Positions 1-5,972 of a stretch of DNA of 6,299 nucleotides are shown piece after piece (position 1 is the first letter of the stretch; every line of letters begins with the position of its first letter). The stretch lies in the NCBI GenBank assembly GCA_902475455.1, contig CABRZO010000146.1, positions 1-6,299 of the forward strand, given 5' to 3'. Under the pieces are notes generated by a model, which was not told the origin of the DNA, made no database searches, and worked only from the letters and a program-made list of their open reading frames with translations. Source of the DNA: an uncultured Eubacteriales bacterium. GTDB taxonomy: Bacteria; Bacillota; Clostridia; Oscillospirales; Oscillospiraceae. Position numbers and translations under genes: made by a program.

Positions 1-407
1 CCGCCGCCGCCGCGGGGAAGGAGACCACCGGCAACGCCTCCAAGGCCGGCTATGACGCCCCGGTGGACGTGGCCCCCTTCGCCTTCTACCTGGCCCCCGG
101 AGACCGGGACGAGGCAGCACTGCTGGAACAGGCGGGCAACGGGGTGTATATCGACTCCCTGGGGGGACTCCATGCCGGAGCCAACGTGGTCAGCGGCGAT
201 TTCTCCCTCCAGAGCGCCGGATTCCTGATTGAAAACGGCAAAAAGACCAGGCCGGTGAAGGCCTTCACCGTGGCGGGCAACTTCTTTGAGCTGCTGCAAA
301 AGGTGGTGGCCCTGGCCGACAACCTGGAGGTGCCCAACCCCGGCGACATCACCGCCTTCGGCTCCCCCAGCGTGCTGGTGGACAGCCTGTCCATCGCCGG
401 CAAGTAA
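1..407 (+). CDS. pmbA: TldD/PmbA family protein (PmbA/TldE-type), C-terminal part
   Basis: This is the 3' end of a gene that begins left of the window; the open frame (codons from base 3) runs to TAA at 405-407 and shows 134 residues. The family-typical C-terminal landmarks are visible: GLHAGANVVSGDFSL at visible residues 55-69, TVAGNFFELL at 89-98 and the closing GSPSVLVDSLSIAGK at 120-134. PmbA/TldE pairs with TldD in a cytoplasmic protease that in other bacteria trims modified peptides and toxins such as microcin B17 and CcdA. The ending in SIAGK fits the PmbA/TldE subunit better than the catalytic TldD subunit, whose HExxxH motif would lie off-window in any case. A GTG at 63 could be misread as a start, but the frame stays open upstream with plausible family sequence (TTGNAS). 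The gene is convergent with the microcompartment operon and probably unrelated to it. It is followed 14 bases later by its own hairpin terminator. Confidence 0.85.
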   Translation, partial: AAAAGKETTGNASKAGYDAPVDVAPFAFYLAPGDRDEAALLEQAGNGVYIDSLGGLHAGANVVSGDFSLQSAGFLIENGKKTRPVKAFTVAGNFFELLQKVVALADNLEVPNPGDITAFGSPSVLVDSLSIAGK

Positions 408-421
408 ACCACAATCAAATT

Positions 422-455
422 GGGGCTGTTGCGTTTACGCAACAGCCCCGGTTTT
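422..455 (+). terminator. Rho-independent terminator of the pmbA-like gene
   Basis: A perfect 12-bp stem (422-433 pairs with 438-449) closes a TTTA loop and is followed by GGTTTTGT. It lies 14 bases after the TAA of the + strand gene, so it most likely ends that transcript. Seen directly in the sequence; activity is inferred. Confidence 0.85.
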
Positions 456-460
456 GTACA

Positions 461-505
461 AAAAAACACCCCGGAGTTCCAAAAAAGGAACTCCGGGGTT
501 GTTTT
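461..505 (-). terminator. Bidirectional intrinsic terminator ending the microcompartment operon
   Basis: A perfect 12-bp stem (469-480 pairs with 487-498) surrounds a loop of six A residues. Read on the minus strand, the hairpin is followed by TGTTTTTT (468 down to 461), a good U tract. It sits 22 bases beyond the stop of the last EutN-like gene, so it should end the operon. On the + strand the same stem is followed by TTGTTTTGTT, so it can also back up the pmbA-side terminator. Confidence 0.85.
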
Positions 506-520
506 GTTGCAATTCGGGGA

Positions 521-820
521 TCAGCCGCCGCCGTGGATGATGGTCTCTTCCCCGTAGGCGGAGTAGCTGTCCACAATGCCGCAGATCACCAGATCCACAA
601 TGGCATAATCGTCGTCCAGGAGCATGTTGCCGGCGCCGCCGTCGATGTTCACCAGCACGATGTCGCCGATACCGGCGTCAGCGCAGTCGAAGGCGATCAT
701 GCGGGACCCGGAGGGGGTGCCGTCGGGCTCAAAGTATTCCACCAGCATCAGCTTATAGCCGTTATAGCCGTCGTCCTTGATGGTGGAGACCACGTTGCCC
801 ACCACTTTCGCAAGCCGCAT
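521..820 (-). CDS. eutN: EutN/CcmL-family microcompartment vertex protein, paralog 3
   Basis: A 99-residue protein of the EutN/CcmL family (usual length about 85-105), which forms pentamers that cap the vertices of microcompartment shells. The N-terminus MRLAKVVGNVVSTIK is the family signature. It is followed by LMLVEYF at about residues 24-30, MIAFDCADAGIGDIVLV at about 41-57, and ICGIVDSYS near the C-terminus. The middle, GGAGNMLLDDDYAIVD, is the segment that differs most from the other two copies here. The start is ATG at 818-820; AAAGGAGC (831-838) lies ten bases upstream, a slightly long spacing. It is the last gene of the operon, 32 bases after EutN paralog 2, and is followed by a strong terminator. 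The assembly role is family knowledge; why three copies are needed is not known. Confidence 0.93.
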   Translation of the reverse strand: MRLAKVVGNVVSTIKDDGYNGYKLMLVEYFEPDGTPSGSRMIAFDCADAGIGDIVLVNIDGGAGNMLLDDDYAIVDLVICGIVDSYSAYGEETIIHGGG

Positions 821-852
821 TCGATTTCACGCTCCTTTCGGTCAGACTTGGG

Positions 853-1119
853 TTACAGCTCTTCGTTATAGGTATCGATGAAGCCCACAATGGAGGCATC
901 CGTGGGGATCCGGAGCCCCCGGAAGACCCGGGAGGCCTCCTTGGAGCCGATCAGATAGACGTAATCCCCCAGGCCGGCCTGACGGGTCTGGTCTGCCGCC
1001 ACGATGAGGCCGGTTTCTTTTCCGTTTTCGATTTTACGGACCACCAGCAGGGGCACGCCCTCCAGGCCGGGATCCTTCACCGTGGCCACCACCGATCCGG
1101 TCACTACGCCGGCGTACAT
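853..1119 (-). CDS. eutN: EutN/CcmL-family microcompartment vertex protein, paralog 2
   Basis: An 88-residue EutN/CcmL-type pentamer protein, the shortest of the three in this operon. The signature N-terminus MYAGVVTGSVVATVKDPGLEG is followed by LLVVRKI, then LIVAADQTRQAGLGDYVYLI, which matches the conserved VAxDxxGAGxGDxV strand-loop region. The C-terminus ASIVGFIDTY is typical. The start is ATG at 1117-1119. It is preceded by GAGGAA (plus-strand 1126-1131), which lies inside the last codons of the BMC-H gene; only three bases separate the two genes, so translation is probably coupled. An Arg-containing loop (SRVFRGLRIPTD) replaces the acidic loop of paralog 3, which suggests a different pentamer interior or cargo contact. 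That last point is inference. Confidence 0.93.
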   Translation of the reverse strand: MYAGVVTGSVVATVKDPGLEGVPLLVVRKIENGKETGLIVAADQTRQAGLGDYVYLIGSKEASRVFRGLRIPTDASIVGFIDTYNEEL

Positions 1120-1122
1120 AGA

Positions 1123-1413
1123 TTATTCCTCGTCGTCCCGGTCCAGATGGGGCAGGATGAACTCCACGTCGGAATGGGGACGGGGGATGACATGAACGCC
1201 ATAGAGCTCGCCCACCCGCTTGGCAGCGGCGGCGCCGGCGTCGACGGCGGCCTTGACGGCGCCCACGTCGCCCCGGACCATGACGGTGACCAGACCGGAA
1301 CCGATCTGGACCTTGCCGATCAGACGGACGTTGGCAGCCTTGACCATAGCATCGGCAGCCTCGATGGAGCCGATCAGACCGCGGGTCTCAACCATACCTA
1401 AAGCTTCTTTCAT
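1123..1413 (-). CDS. pduA: BMC-H hexameric shell protein, PduA/EutM-like
   Basis: A 96-residue single BMC-domain (PF00936) protein that forms the hexamers tiling microcompartment facets. The whole chain follows the PduA/EutM/CsoS1 pattern: EALGMVETRGLIG at residues 3-15, AADAMVKAANV at about 19-29, RGDVGAVKAAVDAGAAAA in the second half, then HVIPRPHSDVEFILP. The pore loop is QIGSGL, with GSG at 38-40; PduA-type GSG pores pass small polar metabolites such as diols while slowing aldehydes. The C-terminus is a short acidic tail (DRDDEE). An in-frame ATG lies at 1426-1428, but it overlaps the GGAGG ribosome binding site (1421-1427), so the start at 1411-1413 is chosen. The gene follows a 56-base AT-rich spacer, the longest in the operon apart from the gap before pduL, consistent with separately tuned high expression of the main shell protein. 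Confidence 0.97.
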   Translation of the reverse strand: MKEALGMVETRGLIGSIEAADAMVKAANVRLIGKVQIGSGLVTVMVRGDVGAVKAAVDAGAAAAKRVGELYGVHVIPRPHSDVEFILPHLDRDDEE

Positions 1414-1420
1414 GATAAAA

Positions 1421-1427
1421 ACCTCCA
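1421..1427 (-). promoter_or_regulatory. Strong ribosome binding site of the BMC-H gene
   Basis: TGGAGGT on the minus strand, about eight bases before the ATG at 1411-1413. It lies inside what would be the first codons if the upstream ATG at 1426-1428 were used, so it decides the start. The leader around it is A/T-rich and lacks obvious stems, unlike the GC-rich coding DNA. Confidence 0.85.
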
Positions 1428-1434
1428 TAAATGA

Positions 1435-1454
1435 ATTTGTTTGGATTTGTTTGG
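1435..1454. repeat. Two perfect tandem copies of a 10-bp unit
   Basis: ATTTGTTTGG occurs twice back to back (1435-1444 and 1445-1454) in the spacer between the BMC-T stop and the BMC-H start. On the transcribed strand this gives a G-poor, A/C-rich untranslated stretch just upstream of the BMC-H ribosome binding site. It may simply be low-complexity leader, or a short site; nothing further can be said. Confidence 0.6.
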
Positions 1455-1469
1455 TTGGGGGTAGTTAAT

Positions 1470-2015
1470 TTATCCAATCGCCTTGAGCATGTCAGGGTGG
1501 GGCGAGGGGATTACAGCGCTTTTGGCCATCAGGCCTTGGGTTTCCTCCAGGGCCTCGGCGGCCTTGATGGAGGACTGGACAGCGGCGACTTCGCCGGTGA
1601 GCAGGATGAAGGATTTGCCGCCCAGGCCCCGACCCAGACGCACCTCCAGCAGATCCACGTCGGCGGCCTTGGCGGCGGCGTCGGCGGCGTGGACGGCGGC
1701 ACACAGGGAGTAGGTCTCCATGATGCCCAGGGCGTTCAGCCGGTCCACCATGGTGCAGGCGGAGATGGCGGGGGCCACCTGGGGGTCCACATTGGGGATC
1801 ACCAGGCTGTCAATGAGCAGGCTCTCGGCCACTTCCCGCCCCGCCTCCACGGCGGAGCGGACGGCGGCCACCTCGCCGGAGACCACGATGTAGTACTTGC
1901 CGGCGCAGACACAGCCCGCGCTGACCAGCTCCACCTCGGCGGCCTTCAGCATGGCATCGCAAGCCAGGATGCCGGTGGGGATGCTCATGATCTCATTCAT
2001 TCCGATGGCACCCAT
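1470..2015 (-). CDS. pduT: BMC-T tandem-domain shell protein, PduT-like, probable Fe-S shell protein
   Basis: A 181-residue protein with two BMC domains in tandem (about 3-90 and 96-178), as in PduT (184 residues), which forms pseudohexameric trimers. Landmarks match PduT: AIGMNEIMSIPTGI at the N-terminus, DPQVAPAISA near residues 77-86 at the domain junction, GIMETYS starting domain 2, and SAVIPSPHPDM near the end. In the first pore loop CVCAGKYY holds Cys35 and Cys37; Cys37 aligns with the PduT cysteine (Cys38) that binds a [4Fe-4S] cluster at the trimer axis. The second domain has the usual GRGLGGKSF loop. The start is ATG at 2013-2015 with TAAGGAAG (2023-2030) lying inside the end of the PduS gene, four bases between the genes. 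The pduS-pduT order is also found in enteric pdu operons, where the two proteins interact, which supports an electron conduit through the shell. Confidence 0.93.
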   Translation of the reverse strand: MGAIGMNEIMSIPTGILACDAMLKAAEVELVSAGCVCAGKYYIVVSGEVAAVRSAVEAGREVAESLLIDSLVIPNVDPQVAPAISACTMVDRLNALGIMETYSLCAAVHAADAAAKAADVDLLEVRLGRGLGGKSFILLTGEVAAVQSSIKAAEALEETQGLMAKSAVIPSPHPDMLKAIG

Positions 2016-2019
2016 AGCT

Positions 2020-3318
2020 TCACTTCCTTATCTCAATGAATTCGCCGGTCACCTGGGTGACGGTGCCGTCGATGGAGGCATGGATCTTAGCGCCCATGCC
2101 CTGGGGCTCGGCGATGAGCTGGCCCCGGGTGACACTCTGGCCCACGGACACCACCGGGGCGTCGGGACCACCGATGTGCATCTTCAGGGGAATCTGCACA
2201 CAGTCACAGCTGAGGGTGTCCCCCATGGGGGCGTCCACGTCAAATTGCTTCAGATCCAGCCGGTACAGCAGCCGCCCGGTGGGCAGGCGCTTGTTGTCGA
2301 TGCCGCTGTCGGGGGCGTATTTGACCTCCTTGACGGGCTTGACGCCGGCCTGCTGAAGCTTGGCCTTGGCCTGCTGCATGGCCTGGCTGGGTTTCAGTCC
2401 GAAGTTGCAGGCGAAGTAGGTACACACGCCGCAGTCGCAGCAGGAGAAGATACCGTTCACATCTCCCAGCAGCAGATCGTTGCCGGAGGCCAGGGCCCGC
2501 ATGGCCTTGTGGGGCTGAACATTCAGGCCCATGGCGTTGCGGGGACACAGCTGAGTGCACATGCTGCACTGGCTGCAGGCGGCCCGGGCGATGACCGCAT
2601 CCCGGGGAGAGGTGGCCTTCTTGGCCAGAATGGGGTGGCCCTTGGGGATGGCCAGCAGTCCGCCGGTGGTCTTGGTCACCGGCTGGCTGAGATCGTCGGT
2701 GACCTTGCCCATCAGGGGACCGCCCACAATGAAGGTGCAGTCGCCCAGAGCGCCCCCCGCCGCCTCCAGCAGCTGGGAGAGGGGAGTGCCGATGGGACAG
2801 GTCACGGTGACCGGGTGGGCTACCGCGCCCCCCACGGTGACCATCTTGTCCACCACGGGCTGGCCCTCCAGGGCCTGGGCGATGTTCAGCACCGTGCTGA
2901 CGTTGCTGACCACGCATCCCACGTCCAGGGGGATGCCGCCGGTGGGGACGGTCTTGCCGGTGATGCAGTACACCAGGTTCTGCTCATCCCCGGCGGGATA
3001 GAAGGAATCCGAGAGGTAGAGCTCCACCTTGGTGCCCTTCACCGCGGCGGTGAGGGCAGCCACGGCCTGCTCGTAGTGCTTTTTCAGGGCGATGACCGCC
3101 CGCTTGGCCCCCAGGTGGTCCCGGATGGCCCGGACCGTCCGGACGATCTCCGGAGCGTGGAGCTCCATGACCCGGCGATCGGTCCGCAGCAGGGGTTCGC
3201 ACTCAATGCCGTTGACGATGAAAATCTCGGCCTTGCAGTTGAGTTTTCGGTCGGTGGGGAATCCGGCGCCGCCCGCGCCCACGACACCGGCGTTCTGAAT
3301 CTGTTCGATCAGTCCCAT
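2020..3318 (-). CDS. pduS: PduS-like RnfC-family Fe-S flavoprotein (cobalamin reductase/electron-transfer subunit)
   Basis: A 432-residue RnfC/PduS-family protein. The N-terminal VGAGGAGFPT (about residues 13-22) and NGIECEPLL (36-44) mark the flavin/NADH-binding domain seen in RnfC and NuoF. An SLBB-type region follows (about 157-205, TVGGAV...CPIGTPL). Two ferredoxin-like cysteine sets come next: CxxCxxCxxxCP at 248, 251, 254, 258 and CxxCxxCxxxxC at 293, 296, 299, 304. In the second set the residue after the last cysteine is Asn rather than the usual Pro. The C-terminal part (about 370-432) is a small beta-rich biotinyl-like region (SVGQSVTRGQLIAEP...IDGTVT). In pdu systems PduS reduces cobalamin or passes electrons and binds PduT. 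No B12-dependent enzyme is visible here, so NADH re-oxidation across the shell is an equally good role. The start is ATG at 3316-3318, five bases after the aldehyde dehydrogenase stop, with no good ribosome binding site, suggesting coupling to the upstream gene. Confidence 0.93.
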   Translation of the reverse strand: MGLIEQIQNAGVVGAGGAGFPTDRKLNCKAEIFIVNGIECEPLLRTDRRVMELHAPEIVRTVRAIRDHLGAKRAVIALKKHYEQAVAALTAAVKGTKVELYLSDSFYPAGDEQNLVYCITGKTVPTGGIPLDVGCVVSNVSTVLNIAQALEGQPVVDKMVTVGGAVAHPVTVTCPIGTPLSQLLEAAGGALGDCTFIVGGPLMGKVTDDLSQPVTKTTGGLLAIPKGHPILAKKATSPRDAVIARAACSQCSMCTQLCPRNAMGLNVQPHKAMRALASGNDLLLGDVNGIFSCCDCGVCTYFACNFGLKPSQAMQQAKAKLQQAGVKPVKEVKYAPDSGIDNKRLPTGRLLYRLDLKQFDVDAPMGDTLSCDCVQIPLKMHIGGPDAPVVSVGQSVTRGQLIAEPQGMGAKIHASIDGTVTQVTGEFIEIRK

Positions 3319-3323
3319 AGCCG

Positions 3324-4742
3324 TCAGATGATGCGGAAGCCGTCCTCCAGCACGCAGCGGCGGGCCCGGGTAAAGCTGCGGGCGGAGGTCAGACCCTCAC
3401 CGGTGGGGGTGGCAATGGTCAGGGTGGCGTAACCCTCGCCATTGAAGCCCACGCCGGCGGTGGAGGGGCCGTTCTTCACAAAGATGGTGGTGTTGAGCGC
3501 CTTGGCGGCCCGGCTCATGTTCAGGTAGTTGGTGGAGTGCATCAGGGCGGAGTGCCAGCAGCCGTGCTCGGCCTCCACAGCCCGTTCGATGGCCTGGTCC
3601 ACGTTGTCGCAGCGGACGCAGCCCAGCACCGGCATCAGCATTTCCACCACCACGAAGGGGTGATCCTTGGGCACCTCGGCGATGACCAGCCGGGGGGCGC
3701 CGGAGTAGGAGACCCCGGAGGCGTCCATGATGTAGGTGGCGTCATGGCCCACAAACTTGCGGTTGATGACGTACTTGCCGTCCTTATTGATGAGCACAGT
3801 GCGGACGATCTTGTCGATGTCCTCCCCCTTCACCAGCCAGGCCCCGTGCTTCTGCATTTCACTCATGAGCTGGTCATAGACGGAGTTGACGCAGAACACT
3901 TCCTTCTCCGCCACGCAGAGCACGTTGTTGTCGAAGCTGGCGCCGTCCACGATGTCCTTGGCGGCCTTGGGGATCAGGGCGGTCTCGTCCACGATCACCG
4001 GGGGGTTGCCGGGACCGGCGGCAATGCACTTCTTGCCGGTCTTCATGGCGATACCCACCACCGCCTCACCGCCGGTGACGCTGAGCAGCTTGATCTTGGG
4101 GTGGTTCATGATCACCGCGCTGGTGTCCATGTTGGGCTTGGTGGGGCAGCAGATCAGGCCCATGGGGCCGCCGGCTGCCACAATGGCCTCGTTCAGAATT
4201 CGCATGGTCTCCTGGGAGCACTTGGTGGCGCTGGGATGGGGGTTGAATACCACCGCGTTGCCGGCGGCAATCATGCTGATGGAGTTGTTGATGACGGTGC
4301 CCGGCGGGTTGGTGGAGGGGGTGATGGAACCGATGACCCCAAAGGGGGCCTGCTCCACCAGGGTCATGCCGTGGTCGCCGGTGAACACCCGGGGGACGAT
4401 GTCCTCGGTGCCCGGGGTCTTGTTGGCCACCAGCAGGATCTTGGCGATCTTGTCGGGGACCTTGCCGTAGCCGGTTTCGTCGTGGGCCATCTGGGCCAGC
4501 TTTTCTGCGTTCTCCCGGGAGGCCCGGCGCATGGCCCGGATCAGCTTTTCCCGCTGGTCCATGGTCATAGCCACCAGCTTCTTCTGGGCGGCGATGGCGG
4601 CCTCGATGCAGTCCTCGGCCCGGTCAAACATCCAGCCGTTGCCGGCGGCCGCTGCGGCGGCGGGGGCGCTGGTGGGCTGCTGGTTGTTCATCTGGGCGAT
4701 GGTCATTTGAACGATCTGTTCGATCTGTTCCTTGGAAAGCAT
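3324..4742 (-). CDS. pduP/eutE: CoA-acylating aldehyde dehydrogenase, PduP/EutE type
   Basis: A 472-residue NAD- and CoA-dependent aldehyde dehydrogenase that oxidises an aldehyde to acyl-CoA inside the microcompartment (PduP 464, EutE 467 residues). Motifs in order: an N-terminal amphipathic helix SKEQIEQIVQMTIAQM (3-18) plus an Ala/Pro-rich linker to about 34, typical of an encapsulation peptide; TPSTNPPGTVINN (141-153); SVTGGEAVV (221-229) in the cofactor-binding fold; AAGPGNPPVIVDE (241-253); and FDNNVLCVAEK (270-280), with Cys276 the predicted catalytic thiol. The C-terminus TPTGEGLTSARSFTRARRCVLEDGFRII closely follows EutE/PduP. The sequence alone does not settle acetaldehyde versus propionaldehyde as substrate. 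The start is ATG at 4740-4742, with AGAAGGTG (4752-4759) overlapping the end of EutN paralog 1. It works in series with PduL, which recycles the CoA. Confidence 0.96.
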   Translation of the reverse strand: MLSKEQIEQIVQMTIAQMNNQQPTSAPAAAAAAGNGWMFDRAEDCIEAAIAAQKKLVAMTMDQREKLIRAMRRASRENAEKLAQMAHDETGYGKVPDKIAKILLVANKTPGTEDIVPRVFTGDHGMTLVEQAPFGVIGSITPSTNPPGTVINNSISMIAAGNAVVFNPHPSATKCSQETMRILNEAIVAAGGPMGLICCPTKPNMDTSAVIMNHPKIKLLSVTGGEAVVGIAMKTGKKCIAAGPGNPPVIVDETALIPKAAKDIVDGASFDNNVLCVAEKEVFCVNSVYDQLMSEMQKHGAWLVKGEDIDKIVRTVLINKDGKYVINRKFVGHDATYIMDASGVSYSGAPRLVIAEVPKDHPFVVVEMLMPVLGCVRCDNVDQAIERAVEAEHGCWHSALMHSTNYLNMSRAAKALNTTIFVKNGPSTAGVGFNGEGYATLTIATPTGEGLTSARSFTRARRCVLEDGFRII

Positions 4743-4748
4743 AGATCA

Positions 4749-5063
4749 TTACACCTTCTTTTTGCTGTCTTTTTCCTTGCTGAAAATACGCTTGTTACCC
4801 AAATCGATGTAGTCGATGATGGCAATGATGGCGGTGTCAGAGGGTTTGTTTTCGGTCAGCTCGGTCTGGCGGGAGGAGGAGCCGGAGACGATCATCACGA
4901 CCTCTCCCTCACCGGCGCCCACGGCGTCGAAGGCCACCACCACGCTGCCCTTCTCCTCGAAGGTTTCCAGGTCGATGGGCTTGACCAGCAGCATCTTCAG
5001 TCCCTGCAATTTCTGGGACTTGCTGGTGCTGACCACAGTGCCCACCACTCTTCCGATTTGCAT
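4749..5063 (-). CDS. eutN: EutN/CcmL-family microcompartment vertex protein, paralog 1
   Basis: A 104-residue pentamer-forming vertex protein. It has the family N-terminus MQIGRVVGTVVSTSKSQKLQG, then MLLVKPID and the very typical VVVAFDAVGAGEGEVVMIVSGSSSRQT (about 42-67), followed by DTAIIAIIDYIDLG. This is the copy closest to canonical EutN/CcmL. It carries an extra basic C-terminal tail after the fold, NKRIFSKEKDSKKKV, rich in lysine, which the other two copies lack. The start is ATG at 5061-5063 with an ideal AAGGAGG (5070-5076) six bases upstream; it begins 15 bases after the PduL stop. Its position between PduL and the aldehyde dehydrogenase, away from the other shell genes, suggests it may be made together with the enzymatic core and act in early assembly; that is inference. 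Confidence 0.95.
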   Translation of the reverse strand: MQIGRVVGTVVSTSKSQKLQGLKMLLVKPIDLETFEEKGSVVVAFDAVGAGEGEVVMIVSGSSSRQTELTENKPSDTAIIAIIDYIDLGNKRIFSKEKDSKKKV

Positions 5064-5078
5064 GGCGTTCCTCCTTGC

Positions 5079-5972
5079 TCAGACCCGGACGATTTTGATC
5101 CCGGTTTCCGCCGCCCGGTCTGCGGCGGCGGGGGTGATAAGGGCCTTCTTCTGGCACAGCACCTGGGGCAGGTTGTCCCGGAAGGCGTCGTTGATGTCCC
5201 GCTCGGTGACCAGATCCAGGGGTTCCTGCTCCGGTTCCGGAGCAGGCTGGGGCGCCGGGGCGGCGCCGTGGCCGTGGCCGCCGCAGGTGCAGCCGCCGCT
5301 GTGGCAGGTGCCCTGGCAGTGGTGCGCTTCCGGCTGGCCTGGGAAGACCAGCTCCAGCAGATCGCCGTTTGTCAGGGCGCAGCCGTTGGCCTCATCGGTG
5401 TCAATATGAAGTTCCAGCTCGTGGCCGGAGCCCACCCGGCACACCACGCCCTCCAGCAGGCAGGGCCGCTGGCCGGTGACCCGGACGGAGACCACCTGTT
5501 TGTCGTGGACGCCGTAGGCTTTGGCCTGGTCTGCGCTCAGGTGCAGATGCCGCTGGGCGATGATGACGCCCTGGGTGATATTGATCTCACCCTGGGGGCC
5601 CACCAGCTTGAGGCCGGGGGTGCCCGCCAGATCGCCGGACATCCGGATGGGACAGTTCCGGATCCCCAGTTTCATGGCGTCGGTAAAGGATAGCTCCACC
5701 TGGGTGGCGCCCCGGGCGGGGCCCAGAATCCGGACCTTGCCCAGCTCCCCCTTGGGTCCCACCAGGGTGACCTGTTCCCGGGCGGCGTACTGGCCGGGCT
5801 GTACCAGGGGCTTCAGGGGGGTGAGTTGATAGCCGGGGCCGAAGAGGGCGGCGATGTCCCCCTGGGAGAGGTGGACATGCCGGGCGGAGATGCCCACCGG
5901 CACATATTTGCTGCCCTGACGGGCCAGCTCTGTTAATACTAAGTGGCGGATGGCCGTTTCGTCAAGTGCCAA
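5079..5972 (-). CDS. pduL: PduL-type phosphate acyltransferase with Cys/His-rich linker and EutQ/EutT-N-terminal-like C-terminal module
   Basis: A 297-residue protein; usual PduL is about 210. PduL converts acyl-CoA plus phosphate to acyl-phosphate plus CoA, recycling CoA in the compartment lumen. An N-terminal amphipathic helix (about 4-19, ETAIRHLVLTELARQG) fits the known PduL encapsulation peptide. The two PduL beta-barrel halves follow, with dimetal-site residues visible: SARHVHLS (His32, His34), VELSF (Glu93), RHLHLS (His142, His144) and ELHIDTDEAN (His189). The catalytic part ends near 212. Then come a Cys/His-rich stretch (217-236: four Cys, five His), a Pro/Glu linker (to about 252), and a last module (253-297) with LVTERDINDAF and ALITPAAADRAAETGIKIV, recalling the N-termini of EutQ and EutT. 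The start is TTG at 5970-5972: the codon just before is TGA, so no longer in-frame start exists, and the next candidate (GTG, residue 24) would remove the helix. Confidence 0.94.
   Translation of the reverse strand: MALDETAIRHLVLTELARQGSKYVPVGISARHVHLSQGDIAALFGPGYQLTPLKPLVQPGQYAAREQVTLVGPKGELGKVRILGPARGATQVELSFTDAMKLGIRNCPIRMSGDLAGTPGLKLVGPQGEINITQGVIIAQRHLHLSADQAKAYGVHDKQVVSVRVTGQRPCLLEGVVCRVGSGHELELHIDTDEANGCALTNGDLLELVFPGQPEAHHCQGTCHSGGCTCGGHGHGAAPAPQPAPEPEQEPLDLVTERDINDAFRDNLPQVLCQKKALITPAAADRAAETGIKIVRV

Noticed and set aside
1..15. GCC triplet run at the left edge as a repeat element
   Set aside because: It encodes an alanine run in the open frame of the PmbA-like protein and is only a few codons long.
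452..463. Palindrome TTTTGTACAAAA as a possible operator
   Set aside because: It is fully explained by the meeting T tracts of two opposed terminators and lies at gene ends, not near a promoter.
1426..1428. Earlier ATG start for BMC-H (five extra residues, MEVFI)
   Set aside because: It overlaps the strong GGAGG site, has no binding site of its own, and the family N-terminus begins at the second Met.
1897..5693. Very long + strand open frames (1897-3432 and 3537-5693), rich in His, Gly, Asp and Val
   Set aside because: They lie exactly antisense to PduS, the aldehyde dehydrogenase and PduL. Their low-complexity composition is what GC-rich codon bias produces on the opposite strand. No domain or ribosome binding site supports them.
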